Of a stretch of DNA of 64,000 nt, positions 61,171-64,000 are shown in pieces. The position numbers were made by a program, and so were the translations under genes. This DNA comes from Pontibacter coccineus. GTDB taxonomy: Bacteria; Bacteroidota; Bacteroidia; Cytophagales; Hymenobacteraceae. The first letter of the stretch is position 1, and every line of letters starts with the position of its first letter. The DNA is taken from contig NZ_JAUOTN010000006.1 in assembly GCF_030546575.1 (NCBI RefSeq), positions 217,984 to 281,983 of the forward strand, given 5' to 3'. Under the pieces are notes generated by a model. It ran no database searches. It was not told where the DNA came from and worked only from the letters and a program-made list of their open reading frames with translations.

Positions 61171-62018
61171 ATGATCATCTTTTCAATAGGTACAACTAAA
61201 ATGCCCTGAGCACCTGCCTCTTTCAGCTTCTCAATGATCTCCCAAAAATCGTCTTCATTCACAACCGAATGTAACGAGCTCCAGCCCTCTTCGGCCAGCG
61301 GTAAGATGGAAGGCGATTTAGCGCCCGGCAGCAGCAGGCTAATTTCAGCAATCTTCTCGTTCGGTGCGTTCAGCAAAATGTACTTGGCTTTTTGAGCGCG
61401 CTGTACGGCGTGGATGCGGAACAAAAGTTTATTCAGAATCTCTTGCTTCTCAGCATTCAGATGGCCATTCGCGATCAGCACTGCCTGCGACTTGAACACG
61501 CGCTCCACCTCCCGTAAACCATTACTGATCAGTGTACTGCCCGAACTCACGATGTCGCATATGGCGTCCGCCAGTCCGATGCTGGGGGCGATCTCCACGG
61601 AACCACTGATGGTATGGATGTTGGCCTGCACGCCTTTTTCGTCGAGGTATGCCTGTAACAATTTGGGATAGGAGGTCGCAATGTTTTTGCCCTGCAGGTC
61701 GCTGATGTCTTCGTATGGGTCGCCCTTTGGTACAGCCAGCGACAAACGGCATTTGGAAAAACCGAGCTGCTCGACTGCCAGGCGCTGCATTCCCTCCTCA
61801 ACCAGCACATTCTCCCCGACTATACCTATGTCGGCCACGCCATCGGCCACATAGCCTGGTATATCGTCATCGCGCAGGTATAGAATTTCGAGCGGGAAGT
61901 TGGTTGATTCGGTTTTGAGTTTCAGCGAACTGGTGATAAACGAGATGCCGCACTCACGGATCAGTTTGAGCGAGTCTTCACTCAGCCTGCCGGATTTCTG
62001 TATTGCTAAACGTAGCAT
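61167..62018 (-). CDS. hisG: ATP phosphoribosyltransferase, long form
   Basis: First enzyme of histidine synthesis. 283 residues: catalytic domains MLRLAIQKSGRLSEDSLKL, VADIGIVGENVLVEEG and the PRPP site DAICDIVSSGSTLISNGLRE (about 155-174). The C-terminal ACT-like regulatory domain (about 210-283, ending GAQGILVVPIEKMII) makes it the HisZ-independent long form with histidine feedback. First gene of the first his operon, behind a 200-base leader with a His-rich ORF. Confidence 0.96.
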   Translation of the reverse strand: MLRLAIQKSGRLSEDSLKLIRECGISFITSSLKLKTESTNFPLEILYLRDDDIPGYVADGVADIGIVGENVLVEEGMQRLAVEQLGFSKCRLSLAVPKGDPYEDISDLQGKNIATSYPKLLQAYLDEKGVQANIHTISGSVEIAPSIGLADAICDIVSSGSTLISNGLREVERVFKSQAVLIANGHLNAEKQEILNKLLFRIHAVQRAQKAKYILLNAPNEKIAEISLLLPGAKSPSILPLAEEGWSSLHSVVNEDDFWEIIEKLKEAGAQGILVVPIEKMII

Positions 62019-62073
62019 ATATGTTGAATGTATTAAATGGGTACAAATACAAATGACCTTGCCGGAGGCAAAG

Positions 62074-62096
62074 TATAAAAAGGGTGCAAAGACCCT
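62074..62096 (-). terminator. Weak candidate attenuator hairpin ahead of hisG
   Basis: On the minus strand AGGGT-CTTTGC-ACCCT is followed by TTTTATAC. The stem is only 5 bp, far weaker than the hisH and trp attenuators. A second small hairpin TTGCC-TCC-GGCAA follows at about 62059-62071. Which one ends transcription is unclear. Confidence 0.45.
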
Positions 62097-62126
62097 ACCG
62101 GGGGCTATATGATTGTATGATTCCTC

Positions 62127-62228
62127 TTACGAGGAATGATGGAAATGATGGTGATGCGCAGCAGAACCACAGGCAACAGGCGCTGCCGTAGAAATGAAGG
62201 AAATGATATGTAGCGTGGTTTTGCTCAT
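62127..62228 (-). CDS. hisL: His-rich leader peptide of the hisGDCB operon
   Basis: A 33-residue ORF starting MSKTTLHIISFISTAAP and ending AAHHHHFHHSS. Six His codons fall within seven positions (62136-62156). A hairpin ATTCCTC-GTAA-GAGGAAT (62120-62137) overlaps the last His codon and the stop, so ribosome position would decide whether it folds. It starts right behind a consensus promoter. The sequence outside the His run is unrelated to the leader ahead of hisH, so the two leaders are not a recent duplication. Confidence 0.87.
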   Translation of the reverse strand: MSKTTLHIISFISTAAPVACGSAAHHHHFHHSS

Positions 62229-62237
62229 CTGCTGTTG

Positions 62238-62268
62238 CAAAGGTACAGTTGATTTTGGTTTATACAAA
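62238..62268 (-). promoter_or_regulatory. hisG operon promoter, TTTG-N19-TACCTTTG
   Basis: On the minus strand TTTG (62268-62265), 19 bases, TACCTTTG (62245-62238). The leader ATG at 62228 is only nine bases downstream, so the message would have almost no untranslated leader. Confidence 0.75.
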
Positions 62269-62300
62269 CAAGCGCCAATATTGTTTTGTATGAGGCATAA

Positions 62301-62364
62301 TTTGGCCCTTACCTAAAAAGGCACCCATCAGTTACGACAGGTGCCTTTTTAGGTAAGGGCCAAA
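62301..62364 (-). terminator. Very long perfect hairpin, terminator of the secreted-protein gene
   Basis: A 25-bp perfect stem, 62301-62325 with 62340-62364, core CCCTTACCTAAAAAGGCACC, loop of 14 bases. It lies 19 bases past the stop at 62384 and insulates the his promoter. The T-run is inside the stem (CCTTTTTAGG), unlike a classic terminator. Confidence 0.75.
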
Positions 62365-62383
62365 AGACCCTGCAAGCGTCAGC

Positions 62384-64000
62384 TTACTTTTTGAGAATCA
62401 TCTTGATGGTTTGTGCTTTAGAACCGGTGATCAGACGGGCAAGGTACACGCCTTCTGCCAGGTGACGGGCATCCAGTTCGTACTCGTATACCTGTCCTGC
62501 ATCGGCCTTGCCAGTCGCCACCTTTCTGATTAGCGAGCCTCTCACATCGTATACCTCCAGCGCAAAGCTCTGCTCCGTATCGAAGGCGAAACGAATCGTC
62601 GTTCTGTCAGAGAATGCGTTCGGATAGTTGTCGAAGCGGGCTATTGATAAACCTTCCAATTGATCAGCTACTTCAAGCTTCTTGCCGGTACTCGCAGTAA
62701 GTGCTTTGTTCTCGTGGATTACGATGGAGCCGCCGCCTATAGCTGTGGAAGCATCTGCGTTATCAGCTGCACCTAATTGGTTGTCATAAACAATAGCACC
62801 ATCTTTTCTATCCCAAATCTTGATCCTGAATCTGTCAGCTTCTGCTTTACCTTTCAAATCACCATCTACAACAGAAACCATAAAGGCATAATCACCTCTA
62901 TTGTTGATGGTTCCAATACCTTTATAGATCGCTTTATGCCCAGCTACAACTAAAGACATTGCATCATGTGCTGAACTCTTGAAGTCCAGATCACCAGCTT
63001 TGAAATGGAACTCAGTGTTACCATCTACCAGGTTAGAACCCTTTTTATATTTGGCGTTGAATCCAAAATTGGCTTTACCTACAATCAAAGGATTAGCTAC
63101 ATAGGCGCCTGGAGGTGAATCAATCCAGCCACCACCTGTCACGAAGCCACCATTTGGATCGAAAATAACAACATAGTTGTAATGGGTAGATGTTTTCTCT
63201 CCACAATGATCTTCAATTGTCACCACAACAGAGTATACTCCAGGTTCAGAATATTTGTGAGTGGCTGTTATTGAAGTGCCACTAATAGGTGTTGTCGTTG
63301 ATTCTCCATCTCCCCAATTCCAAACTGCTGAACGTATGTTGTCATCGTCAAACGTTGCAGTCAGCGTAACTTCAGCTCCTTGCTGAACAGGGGAAGCCGG
63401 GCCAGAAACAACTAAGTTAGATGGCTTAGCATTTTCAACGGTTACTGTGAAGCTAGCTTCTGTCTTGTTGCCCGCTTCGTCAGTAGCTGTGTAGGTCACG
63501 GTGGTTGTACCCACTGGGAACACAGCGCCAGAAGCAAGACCAACTTTCATTTCTGGAGATACATTTGAGCAGTTGTCAGATGCGGATACATTATAATTTA
63601 CAACAGCTCCGCATTTATCAGTAGCTGTTCGAACTACTATATTACCAGGAACTGTAACAACTGGAGCTTCACTGTCTTTCACAGATACCTTCATCTGATC
63701 TTTCGCTGTGTTACCAGCAGCGTCTGTTGCGGTATAGGAAATGGTGGTTTCACCCTGATTGAAAGTATATGTTCCAACCTGACCATCTCCACTTCCCGTA
63801 GTTGCACCTGTCATTACCCAAATTAATTGGCTTCCTGAACAGTTGTCATCGAAAGTAGCATCAGAAACTGGAAGGCTAGCAGTACATGACCCTTTATCGG
63901 TACCTAAGCTCTGGTCGTTGGCTGCCGTGATCGTTGGATTAGTCTCGTCAACGACCGTCACGGTCTGAGTCGCGGTCGCGGTCAGACCAGCACCGTCAGT
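62384..64000 (-). CDS. Secreted multidomain protein with HYR, PKD and type IX secretion sorting domains (5' end outside window)
   Basis: The reading frame stays open to the window edge, so at least 539 C-terminal residues are seen. From the left of the protein: two or more HYR-type repeats (VVDETNPTITAANDQSLGTD, KDSEAPVVTVPGNIVVRTAT; each ending in YTATDAAGN or YTATDEAGN), a PKD domain with AVWNWGDGESTTTP and YSEPGVYSVVVTIED, a post-COAP-1-like region starting GGFVTGGGWIDSPPGAYVAN, and a C-terminal Por-secretion tail (YPNAFSDRTTIRFAF ... LEVYDVRGSLIRKVA ... GVYLARLITGSKAQTIKMIL). Such proteins are exported by the type IX system and attached to or released from the cell surface. Confidence 0.9.
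   Translation of the reverse strand, partial: TDGAGLTATATQTVTVVDETNPTITAANDQSLGTDKGSCTASLPVSDATFDDNCSGSQLIWVMTGATTGSGDGQVGTYTFNQGETTISYTATDAAGNTAKDQMKVSVKDSEAPVVTVPGNIVVRTATDKCGAVVNYNVSASDNCSNVSPEMKVGLASGAVFPVGTTTVTYTATDEAGNKTEASFTVTVENAKPSNLVVSGPASPVQQGAEVTLTATFDDDNIRSAVWNWGDGESTTTPISGTSITATHKYSEPGVYSVVVTIEDHCGEKTSTHYNYVVIFDPNGGFVTGGGWIDSPPGAYVANPLIVGKANFGFNAKYKKGSNLVDGNTEFHFKAGDLDFKSSAHDAMSLVVAGHKAIYKGIGTINNRGDYAFMVSVVDGDLKGKAEADRFRIKIWDRKDGAIVYDNQLGAADNADASTAIGGGSIVIHENKALTASTGKKLEVADQLEGLSIARFDNYPNAFSDRTTIRFAFDTEQSFALEVYDVRGSLIRKVATGKADAGQVYEYELDARHLAEGVYLARLITGSKAQTIKMILKK

Noticed and set aside
1..64000. tRNA or rRNA genes
   Set aside because: No cloverleaf with a conserved T-loop (GGTTCGAATCC type) and no rRNA-like stretch was noticed on either strand; a tRNAscan run would settle it.

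Overview
The window reads as chromosomal DNA of a Bacteroidota member, most likely a Cytophagales/Hymenobacteraceae (Pontibacter-like) bacterium; the genus is an inference. Supporting signs are a type IX secretion C-terminal sorting domain (62384-64000), an N-acyl-ornithine transcarbamylase in place of ordinary ArgF, DUF5686/DUF5700/DUF4256/DUF4180 proteins, weak ribosome-binding sites, and TTTG-N19-TAnnTTTG promoters. No rRNA, tRNA, CRISPR array, prophage or intact insertion sequence was seen.

Layout. 1-3283: partial gene, small ORFs, tRNA pseudouridine synthase TruC, a CbpA-type J protein and a YqaE-tailed lipoprotein. 3425-7591: a tight four-gene minus-strand operon (C39-like peptidase fold, RLAN/ATP-grasp ligase, GCS2-type ligase, N-formylglutamate-amidohydrolase-like enzyme) that looks like an uncharacterised amide-ligase pathway. 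8669-17472: an arginine cluster read leftward in the order GNAT acyltransferase, argG, argC, argD, N-acylornithine transcarbamylase, argB, argE-like, argH, broken at two places by REP-like palindromes. 18026-26335: envelope and hypothetical genes (aspartyl protease with PDZ, DUF5686, exported acetolactate decarboxylase, DUF5700 metalloprotease-like, DUF4256, DUF4180). 26942-28472: a GNAT and alanine-racemase-fold pair. 28473-29225: a 750-base intergenic region packed with short hairpins. 29226-37618: ion homeostasis, with an NhaA-like protein lacking the catalytic Asp pair, a tandem universal stress protein and a complete mrpABCDEFG operon. 37633-42726: phosphoesterase, AsmA-like protein, TetR regulator, dehalogenase-like hydrolase and lipoprotein.

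42778-62228 is an amino-acid biosynthesis block, all leftward apart from two genes. The histidine pathway is split: hisGDCB (62018-57522) and hisHAF-IE (45549-42778) are separated by trpE-G-D-C-F-B-A plus a DAHP synthase (56468-48846), a small hypothetical gene and an S9 peptidase. Three leader peptides too short to show as normal genes precede these operons: one with three Trp codons in a row before trpE, and two different His-rich ones, one before each half of the his pathway. The trp leader and the second his leader are followed by strong intrinsic terminators and have visible antiterminator pairing.

A genome-scale signal lies over everything: the 7-mer AGGTATA/TATACCT occurs about 127 times by eye in 64 kb, against about 8 expected by chance, on both strands and in coding and non-coding DNA.
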